Source: Streptomyces sp. HM190
Lineage (GTDB): Bacteria; Actinomycetota; Actinomycetes; Streptomycetales; Streptomycetaceae
Direction: 5' to 3'
Length of the DNA stretch: 64,000 bases
NCBI RefSeq assembly: GCF_009857135.1
Contig: NZ_CP047318.1
Coordinates: 6,262,001 to 6,326,000, forward strand
The notes under the pieces were generated by a model. It was not told where the DNA came from. It searched no databases and worked only from the letters and a program-made list of their open reading frames with translations. Shown here in pieces: positions 51,168-60,249 of this stretch (the first letter of the stretch is position 1; the number at the start of each line of letters is the position of its first letter). A program made the translations under genes and the position numbers.

Positions 51168-51262
51168 GGCGCCCGCGCCCGCCCGCGGCGCCCGCGCCCG
51201 CCCGCGGCGCCCGCGCCCGCCCGCGGCGCCCGCGCCCGCCCGCGGCGCCCGCGCCCGCCCGC
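51168..51262. repeat. 19-bp GC tandem repeat, five copies
   Basis: Five perfect copies of GGCGCCCGCGCCCGCCCGC, each 19 bp, then a partial sixth, in the gap before the third aldehyde dehydrogenase gene. Nearly all G+C. Confidence 0.92.
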
Positions 51263-51432
51263 GGCGCCCCCACCCCCACCCCCTCAGGCGCCCGGTCCCG
51301 CCACCACCGCACCAAAGCGGAGCAACCCCCCGCCCCACTCATACGCGCCGGACAAACGACCCCCCGGCCTGCCGGCCCTACCGTGGAGCCGAGAAGAGGT
51401 TGTACTGACGCACCGAAGGGCCGGGAACGACT

Positions 51433-52878
51433 ATGACCGCCACGCACGCCTTCTGGCTCGCCGGCCGCGAGGCCACCGGTGAGACCACGTTCGACGTCAC
51501 GTCACCCTGGGACGACCGGCTCGTCGGCAGGGTGAGCGTGCCCACGGACGCGCAGGTCGAGGAGGCGGTCGCCGCCGCGTACGCCGTGCGGGACGAGTTC
51601 GCGGCCACCCCGGCGCACGTACGGGCCGCCGCGCTGGACCACGTCAGCCGGCGGCTGGCCGAGCGGACCGAGGAGGTCGCGCAGCTGATCTCCGCCGAGA
51701 ACGGCAAGCCGATCAAGTGGGCCCGCGGCGAGGTCGGCCGTGCCGTGTCCGTGTTCCGGTTCGCGGCGGAGGAGGCCCGCCGGTTCAACGGTGGTGAGGC
51801 GCAGCGTCTCGACACCGACCTGGGCGGTCAGGGACGGCTCGCGGTCACGCGCCGCTTCCCGAAGGGCGTCGTCCTCGGCATCGCGCCGTTCAACTTCCCG
51901 CTGAACCTGTGCGCCCACAAGATCGCCCCGGCGATCGCGGCCGGTGTGCCGATCATCCTGAAGCCCGCCCCGGCCACCCCGCTCTCCGGTCTCGTCATCG
52001 GTGAGCTGCTGGCCGAGAGCGAGCTGCCCGCCGGGTCGTGGAGCATCCTCCCCGTCGCCAACGACCGCATGCCGGCCCTGGTACAGGACGAGCGGCTGCC
52101 GGTCATCTCCTTCACCGGTTCCGAGAAGGTCGGCTACGCGATCATGGACTCGGTGCCGCGCAAGCACTGCACCCTGGAGCTGGGCGGCAACGGCGCGGCG
52201 GTCGTACTCGCCGACTACGCCTCCGACGAGGACCTCGACTGGGCGGCGAACCGGATCGCGACGTTCTCCAACTACCAGGGCGGTCAGTCCTGCATCTCGG
52301 TGCAGCGGGTGATCGCGGACGCGTCGGTCTACGACCGGCTGCTGCCGCGCGTCGTGGCCGCCGTGGAGGCCCAGGTCACCGGCGACCCGTCGGACGCCGC
52401 CACCGACGTCGGCCCGCTGGTCAGCGAGGACGCCGCCAAGCGGGTCGAGGCGTGGGTCCAGGAGGCCGTCGACGCGGGCGCCACGCTGCTGACCGGGGGC
52501 AAGCGCGACGGCGCCTCGTACGCGCCGACCGTCCTCGCGGACGTGCCCGCCGACGTCACGATCTCCTGCGAGGAGGTCTTCGGCCCCGTCCTCACCCTCC
52601 AGAAGGTGGACGGGGAGGCCGCGGCCTTCGCCGCCGTCAACGACTCCAAGTACGGCCTCCAGGCGGGCGTCTTCACCCACGACCTGCAGACCGCCTTCCG
52701 CGCCCACCGCGCCCTGGAGGTCGGTGGCGTGGTCATCGGCGACGTCCCGTCCTACCGCGCCGACCAGATGCCGTACGGCGGCGCCAAGCAGTCCGGCGTC
52801 GGCCGCGAGGGCGTGCGCTACGCGATGGACGACTACACCTACGAGCGGGTGCTGGTGCTGACCGGTCTCCAGCTCTGA
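51433..52878 (+). CDS. Aldehyde dehydrogenase, (succinate-)semialdehyde type
   Basis: A 481-residue ALDH with the active site FNFP (N154), LELGGNGA (E249) and NYQGGQSCISVQR (C287). The GQSCISVQR nucleophile segment marks the phosphonoacetaldehyde/lactaldehyde/semialdehyde branch rather than the aminobutyraldehyde one (GQDCTAATR). Beside GabT and PucR it may oxidise succinate semialdehyde, giving succinate. ATG start; monocistronic, closed by a strong hairpin. The exact aldehyde is not fixed by the sequence. Confidence 0.88.
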   Translation: MTATHAFWLAGREATGETTFDVTSPWDDRLVGRVSVPTDAQVEEAVAAAYAVRDEFAATPAHVRAAALDHVSRRLAERTEEVAQLISAENGKPIKWARGEVGRAVSVFRFAAEEARRFNGGEAQRLDTDLGGQGRLAVTRRFPKGVVLGIAPFNFPLNLCAHKIAPAIAAGVPIILKPAPATPLSGLVIGELLAESELPAGSWSILPVANDRMPALVQDERLPVISFTGSEKVGYAIMDSVPRKHCTLELGGNGAAVVLADYASDEDLDWAANRIATFSNYQGGQSCISVQRVIADASVYDRLLPRVVAAVEAQVTGDPSDAATDVGPLVSEDAAKRVEAWVQEAVDAGATLLTGGKRDGASYAPTVLADVPADVTISCEEVFGPVLTLQKVDGEAAAFAAVNDSKYGLQAGVFTHDLQTAFRAHRALEVGGVVIGDVPSYRADQMPYGGAKQSGVGREGVRYAMDDYTYERVLVLTGLQL

Positions 52879-52938
52879 GTCTCCGGGCGGGCCCCGGGAC
52901 CGGGGATCCGGCGATGCCGGCGCCCGCCCCCTAGCTTC

Positions 52939-52953
52939 TGACAATCGTTTTCA
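52939..52953. promoter_or_regulatory. Zur-box-like site
   Basis: TGACAATCGTTTTCA fits the 7-1-7 zinc-uptake-regulator palindrome of actinobacteria (outer TGA/TCA and inner AA/TT pairs hold; two of seven pairs fail). It lies after the ALDH stop with no gene to control except a short hairpin-ended stretch. Assignment is by motif recognition only. Confidence 0.35.
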
Positions 52954-52979
52954 TGTAGTCTGGGGTCAGATCCCGGGAC

Positions 52980-53021
52980 GAAGGGGCCCGGCACCGATGC
53001 CTTCCGGTGCCGGGCCCCTTC
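52980..53021. terminator. Bidirectional terminator between ALDH and GH3 genes
   Basis: A 17-bp perfect stem (GAAGGGGCCCGGCACCG with CGGTGCCGGGCCCCTTC), 8-base loop, then TGTG on the plus strand. It serves the plus ALDH and the convergent minus GH3 genes. Confidence 0.92.
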
Positions 53022-53044
53022 TGTGTCGGCCTGCTTCCGGACCC

Positions 53045-55900
53045 TCAACCGGAGAAGCCGACACGCGCGAGCCGCAGCGGGCCGCGCAGTGTGAGGCGGA
53101 CGTCGTGCACGCCGCCGGCGGCGACGGCGGCCCGGAGGGTCGTGTACGTGTACGGGTCCGCGGTGGGGGTGTCCAGCGCCAGGGTCGCCAGCACCGGGCC
53201 GCCGACGAGGGAGAACTCCACGCTTCCCCGGCCCGCCACCTCGACCGACACCCCGGTGACGCCCGGCCCGAAGTCGCAGCCGTTGAAGACCAGTTCGCCC
53301 GAGGCGCCGCCCAGCGGGGTCACCGCGTCGCCCGACACCTTCGTACGGTCGACGATCTCCGTGCCGCGCTGCTCGTCGAAGTCCGCCGCGTTCAGGCCGC
53401 GTTCGCGCACCGGGCGCGGCATGGACGGCTCGCCCTCGACCTCGACGGTCGTCCGGAGGCGGACGTCCTCGCTGGACGCGCCGGCCAGCACCTCGTAGGC
53501 GCCCGGCTCCAGCCGCGGGGTGCCGTGCGCCACGTCCCAGAACTCCAGGACGGACAGCGGCAGCCGGAAGGCCAGCTCGGTCGCGGCGCCGGGGGCGAGG
53601 GTGACGCGGCGGTGGCCGACCAGCTCGCGGCGCGGGCGCGGGACGGAGGGCCGCACGGCGCGGACGTAGAGCTGGGCGACCTCGTCGGCGGTCACCGTGC
53701 CGGTGTTGGTGACCGTGAAGGACACCGTCAGCTCGCCCCCGCCGCCCGGTCCCGGCCCCACGCGGGCGTCGAGGTTCCCGTACGCGAAGTCCGCGTACGA
53801 CAGGCCGTGGCCGAACGGGAACAGCGGTTCGCCCTCGAAGTAGAGGTACGTCTGGCGGCCGCCGATCACGTCGTAGTCGAGGAGGTCGGGCAGGTCCGCG
53901 TCGGAGGCGTACCAGGTCTGCGGGAGGCGGCCGGCGGGGGAGACGTCACCGGCGAGGACGCGGGCCAGGGCGGTGCCTGCGGCCTGGCCGCCGTGCGCGG
54001 TCCACAGGACGGCCGGCAGATCGGCCGGGTCGACGGCGTACGGATAGGCCGAGACCAGGACCAGGACCGTGTTCGGGTTGGCGGCGCGGGCCGCCCGCAG
54101 CAGGCGCTCCTGGTGGGCGGGCAGGGCGAGGGTGGTGCGGTCCTCGGTCTCGCGGCCGTTGATGTGCGGGTCGTTGCCCGCGACCACGACCACCACGTCG
54201 GCCCCGGCTGCGGCCTCCGCCACCTCCTCCTCGCCGGGCCGCACCACGACGAGGTCGAAGACCTCCGGATTCCCGTCGGCAACCTGCACGCCGTCGGCGG
54301 CGACAGTGACGTACCGGCCCGTCCCCGTGTGCCTGAGGAGGTGACCGTTCTCGTGCGGTTCCAGCCGGAACGTCTCCTGGACCACCCAGCCGCCCGGCTG
54401 GTCGGCCGCGGCGCGGACCCGGCCGTCCTCGGCGACCGAGAGGTAACGGCCGTCCGGGGCGCGGAGGGTGAGGACACCCCCGCCCCAGTCGACCAGGGCC
54501 AGCTCGGTGCCGGTCGGGTCGGTGGTGAGCGGGGGCAGGTCCGTGCGGCCCGCGAGGAGCGCCGGGTCCAGGGCGCCCTCCGCGCCGCGCGACTCGTCGG
54601 CGGTGCCGCCGGACTCCGGGACGGCCAGGTACGCGCCGTCCGCCGTGCGCAGCCTCACCCGGTCCACGCCCTCCGCGAACGTCACGCGCTCGGCGCCGAA
54701 CCGGTCGTGGAGGCCCTCCAGTGGGGTCGAGCGGTGGATGAGGGTGCCGCTGTACCAGTCGAGCTTGCACTCGTCTGCGAGCAGGCCGACGACGGCGATC
54801 CGGGCGTCCTCGGCGAGCGGCAGCAGACCGCCGTCGTTCTTCAGCAGGACGATCGCCTGCTCGGCGGCCTCCCGGGCCAGGGCCCGGTGGGCCGGGGTGT
54901 CGAAGTCCTTCACGTCGGCGTAGGGGTCGGCGCCGGGGTCGAACTCGCCGAGCCGGAAGCGGACGGAGAGCTGGCGGCGGACCGCCTCGTCGATGTCGTC
55001 CTCGGTCAGCAGGCCCCGGTCGAGGGCTCCCCGGATCCTGCCGATCATCGTCGAGTTGTCGGTGCCGTGGTCGGTGAAGCTGTCGACGCCGGCGCGCAGC
55101 GAGGCGGCGGTCGCCTCCTCGTGGGTGTCGAAGTAGTGCTCGGAGTCGACCAGGTTGGACGGGGCGCCCGCGTCGGAGCAGACCAGCAGCGGCTCGTCGG
55201 TCCAGGTGCGCAGCTGCTCCGCCAGGTAGGGGGAGACGTGGTTGGGGCGGCCGTTGACCAGGTTGTACGCGGGCATCACGCCGGCGACCGCGCCCGCCTC
55301 GATGGTCGGGCGGAAGGCCCGCAGGTCGTACTCGTGCAGGACGCGCGGGCGCACCGAGGAGGACGTCTCGGAGCGGTCGGTCTCGTTGTTGTGGGCCAGC
55401 CAGTGCTTCAGGACGGGCGCGGTGCGCCAGTACGTGGGGTGGTCGCCGCGCAGGCCCCGGGTGTACGCGGTCGCGATCGCGGAGGTCAGCGCCGGGTCCT
55501 CGGAGTAGCCCTCCTCGTTGCGGCCCCACAGGGGGTGGCGCAGGAGGTTCACCGTCGGCGACCAGACGTTGAGGCCGACGCGGTCGTCGCGCGCCCGCAT
55601 GGCGCGGACCTCCGTGGAGACCGCCTCGCCGACCCGGCGGACGAGGTCCTCGTTCCAGGTGGCGCCGAGACCGACGGCCTGCGGGAACACCGTCGCCGGG
55701 CCCATCCAGGCGACGCCGTGCAGGGCCTCCTGGCCGGTGCGGAACGCGGCCACCCCGAGGCGGTCGACGGCGGGCGCGAACTGGTGCAGGAACGCGATCC
55801 TCTCGTCCGGCGTGAGCCGCTGGAGCAGGTCGTCGATGCGCTTCGCGACCGGCAGCTGCGGATCACGGAACGGCGGCACGGGCGGCGTCTGAGCGGTCAC
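53045..55900 (-). CDS. Glycoside hydrolase family 3 enzyme with embedded beta-trefoil-like segment
   Basis: A 951-residue GH3. Order: N-terminal barrel (1-320) with RIDDLLQRLTPDERI, GLNVWSPTVNLLRHPLWGRNEEGYSEDP and KHWLAHNNE; the nucleophile region LLVCSDAGAPS (D243); the second domain (from about 340); an insert of about 130 residues (410-545) with repeated TADGAYLAV, APDGRYLSVAED and GTGRYVTVAADG, which look like fascin/RICIN-type beta-trefoil repeats; then the rest of the second domain (WYASDADLPDLLDY, FPFGHGLSY); a fibronectin-III-like domain; and a CBM6-like end. No signal peptide, so cytoplasmic. Likely a beta-glucosidase/xylosidase acting on imported oligosaccharides. An operator lies in front. 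Confidence 0.88.
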   Translation of the reverse strand: MTAQTPPVPPFRDPQLPVAKRIDDLLQRLTPDERIAFLHQFAPAVDRLGVAAFRTGQEALHGVAWMGPATVFPQAVGLGATWNEDLVRRVGEAVSTEVRAMRARDDRVGLNVWSPTVNLLRHPLWGRNEEGYSEDPALTSAIATAYTRGLRGDHPTYWRTAPVLKHWLAHNNETDRSETSSSVRPRVLHEYDLRAFRPTIEAGAVAGVMPAYNLVNGRPNHVSPYLAEQLRTWTDEPLLVCSDAGAPSNLVDSEHYFDTHEEATAASLRAGVDSFTDHGTDNSTMIGRIRGALDRGLLTEDDIDEAVRRQLSVRFRLGEFDPGADPYADVKDFDTPAHRALAREAAEQAIVLLKNDGGLLPLAEDARIAVVGLLADECKLDWYSGTLIHRSTPLEGLHDRFGAERVTFAEGVDRVRLRTADGAYLAVPESGGTADESRGAEGALDPALLAGRTDLPPLTTDPTGTELALVDWGGGVLTLRAPDGRYLSVAEDGRVRAAADQPGGWVVQETFRLEPHENGHLLRHTGTGRYVTVAADGVQVADGNPEVFDLVVVRPGEEEVAEAAAGADVVVVVAGNDPHINGRETEDRTTLALPAHQERLLRAARAANPNTVLVLVSAYPYAVDPADLPAVLWTAHGGQAAGTALARVLAGDVSPAGRLPQTWYASDADLPDLLDYDVIGGRQTYLYFEGEPLFPFGHGLSYADFAYGNLDARVGPGPGGGGELTVSFTVTNTGTVTADEVAQLYVRAVRPSVPRPRRELVGHRRVTLAPGAATELAFRLPLSVLEFWDVAHGTPRLEPGAYEVLAGASSEDVRLRTTVEVEGEPSMPRPVRERGLNAADFDEQRGTEIVDRTKVSGDAVTPLGGASGELVFNGCDFGPGVTGVSVEVAGRGSVEFSLVGGPVLATLALDTPTADPYTYTTLRAAVAAGGVHDVRLTLRGPLRLARVGFSG

Positions 55901-55936
55901 GTGGGGATCCCTTTGCGATGGAGCGGCACGGGCCTT

Positions 55937-55979
55937 TCGAAGCGCTTCGATGCTGATTCGACGGTGGGGTGGGTGTCAA
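55937..55979 (-). promoter_or_regulatory. GH3 promoter with LacI-type operator
   Basis: On the minus strand TTGACA (55974-55979), 17-base spacer, a weak -10 TCAGCA (55951-55956) and directly downstream the perfect palindrome TCGAAGCGCTTCGA (55937-55950). The GH3 start is 36 bases further on. Confidence 0.75.
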
Positions 55980-56078
55980 GAGACCAAGGTGCAACAGATC
56001 CGTTTCCTCGCCGTCATACAGGGCGGGTTCGAGAAGCACGTCAGTGGTCCGTACCTCCGGGAATCTGGGAATCGACCC

Positions 56079-56131
56079 TTGTGCACCCCCGGTCGTTCAC
56101 TTAACCTCGCAGCAACATCGAAGCGCTTCGA
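56079..56131 (+). promoter_or_regulatory. Promoter and LacI-type operator of the sugar ABC operon
   Basis: TTGTGC (56079-56084), 17-base spacer, TAACCT (56102-56107), then a perfect TCGAAGCGCTTCGA at 56118-56131, centred about 10 bases into the transcript. It is identical to the operator at 55937-55950, so one repressor should control both directions. Confidence 0.78.
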
Positions 56132-56274
56132 CTGCGAAGGGACCGCTTCGTTCGCCTCCCTCTCCCTTCGCCGGTCATGGGTTCCATCGCTTCAGCACAG
56201 CCGGTCCCGCTCGAGACACCGCAGCCGACGGCCACCGCCGGGTGTCCTGGTGTGCGCCATGAAGGGTTGACGCA

Positions 56275-57960
56275 ATGACGCCGAACTCCGCCGCCCCCTC
56301 CGCCCCGAGCCGGAGAAGCTTCCTCGCCTCCACGGCGGTCGCCACCGCCGTCGTGGCGGGAGGCGTTCCCCTGCTGTCCGCCTGCGGCGGCTCGCAGGAA
56401 GGCCGCAAGGAGGGCACGACGTCGGGCAAGGACGCCAAGAAGATCCTCCCGACGTTCGTCGCGTCGAACGTCGTGGCGCCCGACATCCCTGCGAAGAACG
56501 GCTCGGCAGCCGGTTTCACCAAGGCGATCCCCACGGCCGAGCTGAAGACCTCGGTCCCGAAGAAGCTGGGCAGCGGCGGCGGACTGAAGGTCATGGCCCC
56601 GTTCTGGGGGACACCGCCGAAGGGCGACAACCCGTACTACGCGGCGATGAACGAGGCCGTGGGGGTCGAGGTGACCTGGCAGAACCAGGACGGCGTCACC
56701 TACGACCAGAAGCTCGGCGCGGTCCTCGCCTCCACCGACATCCCCGACGTGGTCGTCGTGCCCGGCTGGAACCTGATGGGCAAGATACCCAGCGCCGTCA
56801 ACGCGAAGTTCGCCGACCTCGGCCCGTACATCTCCGGCGACAAGGTCAAGGCGTACCCGAACCTCGCGGCCGTGCCCAGCGAGGCCTGGCAGCGCGGCAT
56901 CTTCGGCGGCCGGCTGCGCGCGGTCCCGATGCCCGCCTCGTACGTCACGGACATCGCGCCCATGTACCGCCGGGACCTCTTCGACAAGAAGGGCTACACC
57001 GTCCCGACCAGCCCCGAGGAGTTCCTGTCCTGGGCGAAGGAGGCCACCGACGCCAAGTCGAAGATCTGGGCCTGCGACGACATGAAGTGGTCGGCGTTCA
57101 ACTTCTACGGCGTCTTCCCCGGCAGCGACAAGGCGCTGTGGTGGAACATGGTCGACGGCAAACTGGTCAACCGCGTCGAGACCGACGAGTACCTCGAAGC
57201 CCTGGAGTGGACCCGCAAGCTCTACGCGGCCCGCGTGGTCCACCCGGACGCCGTCTCCGGCAAGGCGGGCGGCAACGCCCGCAACCGGTTCACCGCAGGC
57301 CAGTCCCTGGTCTTCAACGACAACATCTCCGCATGGTGGGGCTCGGTCTCCGAACAGGCCACCCAGAAGTCCGACTTCGACATGGCCGCGTTCGACATCT
57401 TCGGCGCCGACGGCGGTGACCCCACCCTGTGGGCGGTGCAGCCCGCCAACATCTTCACCTTCGTCAGCAAGAAGGCGACCGAGCAGCAGATCAAGGACTT
57501 CCTCGCCCTCTGCAACTACTGCGCCGCGCCCTACGGCACCAAGGAGTTCATGCTCACCGCCTACGGCGTCGAGGGCACGGACTACGACATGAAGAAGGGC
57601 ATGCCGGTGAAGTCCACCACCGGCGTCAACGAGGTCAACGGCGCCTACGACTACACCGGCAACCCCGCCCCGTACGTCGCCTACCCCGACTTCCCCGAGG
57701 TCACCAGGGGCATCGTCGAGTGGCAGCAGCGCATGGGCGCCTTCACCGAGAAGACCTCCTTCTTCGGGCTGACCGTCACCGAACCCAACCGCTGGGCCAA
57801 CCTCGCCGACAACTTCGAGCAGTTGGAGGACGACGTCGTGCGCGGGCGCAAGAAGATCAGTGACGTACAGCAGGCGGTGTCCGACTGGAAGAGCAAGGGC
57901 GGCGACGACCTGCGCGACTGGTACAAGAAGCTGCTCGACGACACCGGTTCGGCGAACTGA
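56275..57960 (+). CDS. Sugar ABC transporter substrate-binding lipoprotein
   Basis: A 561-residue family 1 (LplA-like) solute-binding protein with a twin-arginine signal (SRRSFLAST) and lipobox LSAC (C37). Body: VMAPFWGTPPKGDNPYYAAMNEAVGVEVTWQ, VVVPGWNLMGKIPSAVNAKFADLGP and RWANLADNFEQLEDDVV. This long type binds large oligosaccharides. ATG start about 140 bases after the operator. With the GH74 and GH42 genes downstream the likely ligand is a xyloglucan oligosaccharide. Confidence 0.9.
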   Translation: MTPNSAAPSAPSRRSFLASTAVATAVVAGGVPLLSACGGSQEGRKEGTTSGKDAKKILPTFVASNVVAPDIPAKNGSAAGFTKAIPTAELKTSVPKKLGSGGGLKVMAPFWGTPPKGDNPYYAAMNEAVGVEVTWQNQDGVTYDQKLGAVLASTDIPDVVVVPGWNLMGKIPSAVNAKFADLGPYISGDKVKAYPNLAAVPSEAWQRGIFGGRLRAVPMPASYVTDIAPMYRRDLFDKKGYTVPTSPEEFLSWAKEATDAKSKIWACDDMKWSAFNFYGVFPGSDKALWWNMVDGKLVNRVETDEYLEALEWTRKLYAARVVHPDAVSGKAGGNARNRFTAGQSLVFNDNISAWWGSVSEQATQKSDFDMAAFDIFGADGGDPTLWAVQPANIFTFVSKKATEQQIKDFLALCNYCAAPYGTKEFMLTAYGVEGTDYDMKKGMPVKSTTGVNEVNGAYDYTGNPAPYVAYPDFPEVTRGIVEWQQRMGAFTEKTSFFGLTVTEPNRWANLADNFEQLEDDVVRGRKKISDVQQAVSDWKSKGGDDLRDWYKKLLDDTGSAN

Positions 57961-57986
57961 CCCGGGGCCGAGACTAGGAGAAGGCC

Positions 57987-59027
57987 GTGTCCCACAGCAC
58001 GGTGCCCCGGCCGAGGGCCGAGGCGAAGACGTCAGGGACGGCTCCGGTGGTGTCCGACGACACCACCGGGCCCCCGCGCAAGGACGACCGGCGTACGGGC
58101 GGACTCAGCCTCCGCCTGAGATTCCGGCGTGACCGCGCCCTGCTCCTGATGACGCTGCCGGCGGTCCTGCTGATCCTGGTCTTCAACTACATACCGATCC
58201 TCGGCAACGTGGTCGCCTTCCAGGACTACGACCCCTACCTCAGTGACAACGGCTTCGTCGCCATCTTCCAGAGCCCCTGGGTCGGCGTCGAGCAGTTCGA
58301 ACGGATCTTCGCCGACTCGGACTTCTGGCACGCGGTCCAGAACACGTTCGTGCTGTTCTTCCTCCAGCTCGTGCTGTTCTTCCCCGTCCCGATCCTGCTC
58401 GCGCTGCTCATCAACAGCATCGTCAGGCCACGGGTCCGGGCGGTCGCCCAGGCGGTCATGTACCTCCCGCACTTCTTCTCCTGGGTCCTCGTCGTCACCG
58501 TCTTCATGCAGATCTTCGGCGGGGCGGGCGTCATCGCGCAGACGTTGCGCCAGCACGGCGTCGACGGCTTCGACCTGATGACCAACCCGGAGACCTTCAA
58601 GTACCTGGTCACGGTCGAGATGATCTGGAAGGACGCCGGCTGGGGCATCATCGTCTTCCTCGCCGCGCTCTCCTCCGTCTCCCACGACCTCTACGAGGCC
58701 GCCGCCATGGACGGCGCGGGCCGCTGGCGGCGCATGTGGCACATCACCCTGCCCGCCCTGCGCCCGGTGATCGCCCTCCTGCTGGTGCTGCGCGTCGGCG
58801 ACGCCCTGACCGTCGGCTTCGAGCAACTGCTCCTCCAACGGCAGGCGGTGGGGGTGGAGGCATCCGACGTCCTCGACACCTATGTGTGGTGGAACGGCAT
58901 CCGCAACCAGGACTTCAGCTACGCCGCCGCGGCAGGACTCATCAAGGGGGTGGTGGGCCTCGCACTGGTCCTGACCGCCAACAAGGTCGCCCATCTCATG
59001 GGCGAGCAGGGGGTGTACAAGAAATGA
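57987..59027 (+). CDS. Sugar ABC transporter permease (LplB-type)
   Basis: A 346-residue permease with six helices; the EAA loop is HDLYEAAAMDGAGRWRRMWHITLP. LplB/YtcP-type (long N-terminal cytoplasmic arm, then LLLMTLPAVLLILVFNYIPILGNVVAFQDY). GTG start with TAGGAGAAGG. Its stop overlaps the next start (ATGA). It pairs with the next permease; no ATPase is encoded in the locus. Confidence 0.92.
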   Translation: MSHSTVPRPRAEAKTSGTAPVVSDDTTGPPRKDDRRTGGLSLRLRFRRDRALLLMTLPAVLLILVFNYIPILGNVVAFQDYDPYLSDNGFVAIFQSPWVGVEQFERIFADSDFWHAVQNTFVLFFLQLVLFFPVPILLALLINSIVRPRVRAVAQAVMYLPHFFSWVLVVTVFMQIFGGAGVIAQTLRQHGVDGFDLMTNPETFKYLVTVEMIWKDAGWGIIVFLAALSSVSHDLYEAAAMDGAGRWRRMWHITLPALRPVIALLLVLRVGDALTVGFEQLLLQRQAVGVEASDVLDTYVWWNGIRNQDFSYAAAAGLIKGVVGLALVLTANKVAHLMGEQGVYKK

Positions 59028-59995
59028 GCGCGCTCCTCGGCACAGCGGATGAGGAGACCGGGACCGCCGGCCGGCGGGCGCCGTCCGGCCGGCCGAGCCG
59101 CTGGGCCGCCCCGCCCCGCCCGGTCTGGGAGGAGGAACCCGCCAGGGCGGGACTCGCGGGCAAGGGCATCGCCCTGGGCTTCGCCTGCTTCGCGATCCTC
59201 TTCCCCCTGTGGATCGTCGTCGTCACCAGCCTCCAGACGAAGAAGACCATCGACGAGGCGGGCGGCCTGGTCGTCGTCCCCCGGGGCATCACCTTCGTCG
59301 CCTACCAGGAACTCCTCGGCGGCGGCCAGGTGCAGCGGGCCGCGCTGGTCAGCGTCGGCGTCACCGTCGTCGGCACCCTGTTCAGCATGACCGTCTCGGT
59401 GCTGTGCGCCTACGGGCTCTCCCGCACGGGCTCCCTCGGCCACCGCTGGATCCTGATGACCCTGCTCGCGACGATGTTCTTCGGCGCGGGCCTGATCCCG
59501 ACCTATCTGCTGGTCCAGGCCCTCGGCCTCACGGACACCTATCTCGCGCTGATCCTCCCGAGCGCGGTGAGCGTCTTCAACATCCTCGTCCTGCGGTCGT
59601 TCTTCATGGGCATCTCCCCGGAACTCATCGACAGCGCCCGCATCGACGGCGCCGGCGACTGGCGCATCCTGTGGAAGATCGTGATGCCCCTGTCGAGGGC
59701 GGTCCTCGCGGTCATCGCCCTCTTCTACGCGGTGGGTTACTGGAGCGCCTGGTTCAACGCGTCCATCTACCTCACCGACCAGGACATGATGCCGCTGCAG
59801 AACGTCATGATCCAGCTCGTCCAGAAGCAGGAACGGCCCGTCGGCCTCGCCGCCCAGATCAACACGGGCCAACTCTCCCCGCTCGCCGTCCAGATGGCCG
59901 TCATGGTGATGGCCCTGCTCCCGGTCGCCGTTCTGTCGCCCTTCGTTCAGAAGCACTTCAAGAAGGGCATGCTCACGGGCGCGATCAAAGGCTGA
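59024..59995 (+). CDS. Sugar ABC transporter permease (LplC-type)
   Basis: A 323-residue permease with six helices; EAA loop ELIDSARIDGAGDWRILWKIVMP. It completes the channel with the previous gene. The C-terminal KHFKKGMLTGAIKG is the hallmark of the YtcP/LplC group. It overlaps the previous gene by four bases. ATP would come from a shared MsiK-type ATPase encoded elsewhere, as for most streptomycete sugar importers. Confidence 0.92.
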   Translation: MSALLGTADEETGTAGRRAPSGRPSRWAAPPRPVWEEEPARAGLAGKGIALGFACFAILFPLWIVVVTSLQTKKTIDEAGGLVVVPRGITFVAYQELLGGGQVQRAALVSVGVTVVGTLFSMTVSVLCAYGLSRTGSLGHRWILMTLLATMFFGAGLIPTYLLVQALGLTDTYLALILPSAVSVFNILVLRSFFMGISPELIDSARIDGAGDWRILWKIVMPLSRAVLAVIALFYAVGYWSAWFNASIYLTDQDMMPLQNVMIQLVQKQERPVGLAAQINTGQLSPLAVQMAVMVMALLPVAVLSPFVQKHFKKGMLTGAIKG

Positions 59996-60120
59996 CCCGA
60001 GCCGCCCGAGAGACCCCCGCCGTGTTCGGCCGTGCCTGTCACCCGGCCGAGCACGGCGGGTCCAGCAGCCGGGTGCCCGGCTCGGCGCGGTCCCGGCCCG
60101 CCGAAGGGCGCAGCCCGTCA

Positions 60121-60148
60121 AGGGGCGCGGGGAACCGCGCGACCGGCC
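60121..60148 (+). repeat. Dispersed intergenic repeat copy
   Basis: A 28-base copy (AGGGGCGCGGGGAACCGCGC...) differing at two bases from 51136-51163. It lies in the 254-base gap between permease and GH74 genes. It can form a small GCGCGG...CCGCGC hairpin. Confidence 0.7.
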
Positions 60149-60249
60149 GAACACGACCCGCAGCCGCCGGCACAGCCCACCGGCCCGAGCCTCCCAGGCG
60201 CCCTCCCCCCCCACGGACACCCCCTCCCCGCACCCCACCGAGGTATGTC

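Noticed and set aside
51168..51262. CRISPR array (regular repeats)
   Set aside because: Units are contiguous with no spacers, and no cas genes are present; the same is true of the arrays at 5.4, 17.3 and 31.7 kb.
52997..56104. 1035-codon plus-strand open frame opposite the GH3 gene
   Set aside because: No recognisable domain; the minus strand has complete GH3 motifs. Typical GC-bias shadow.
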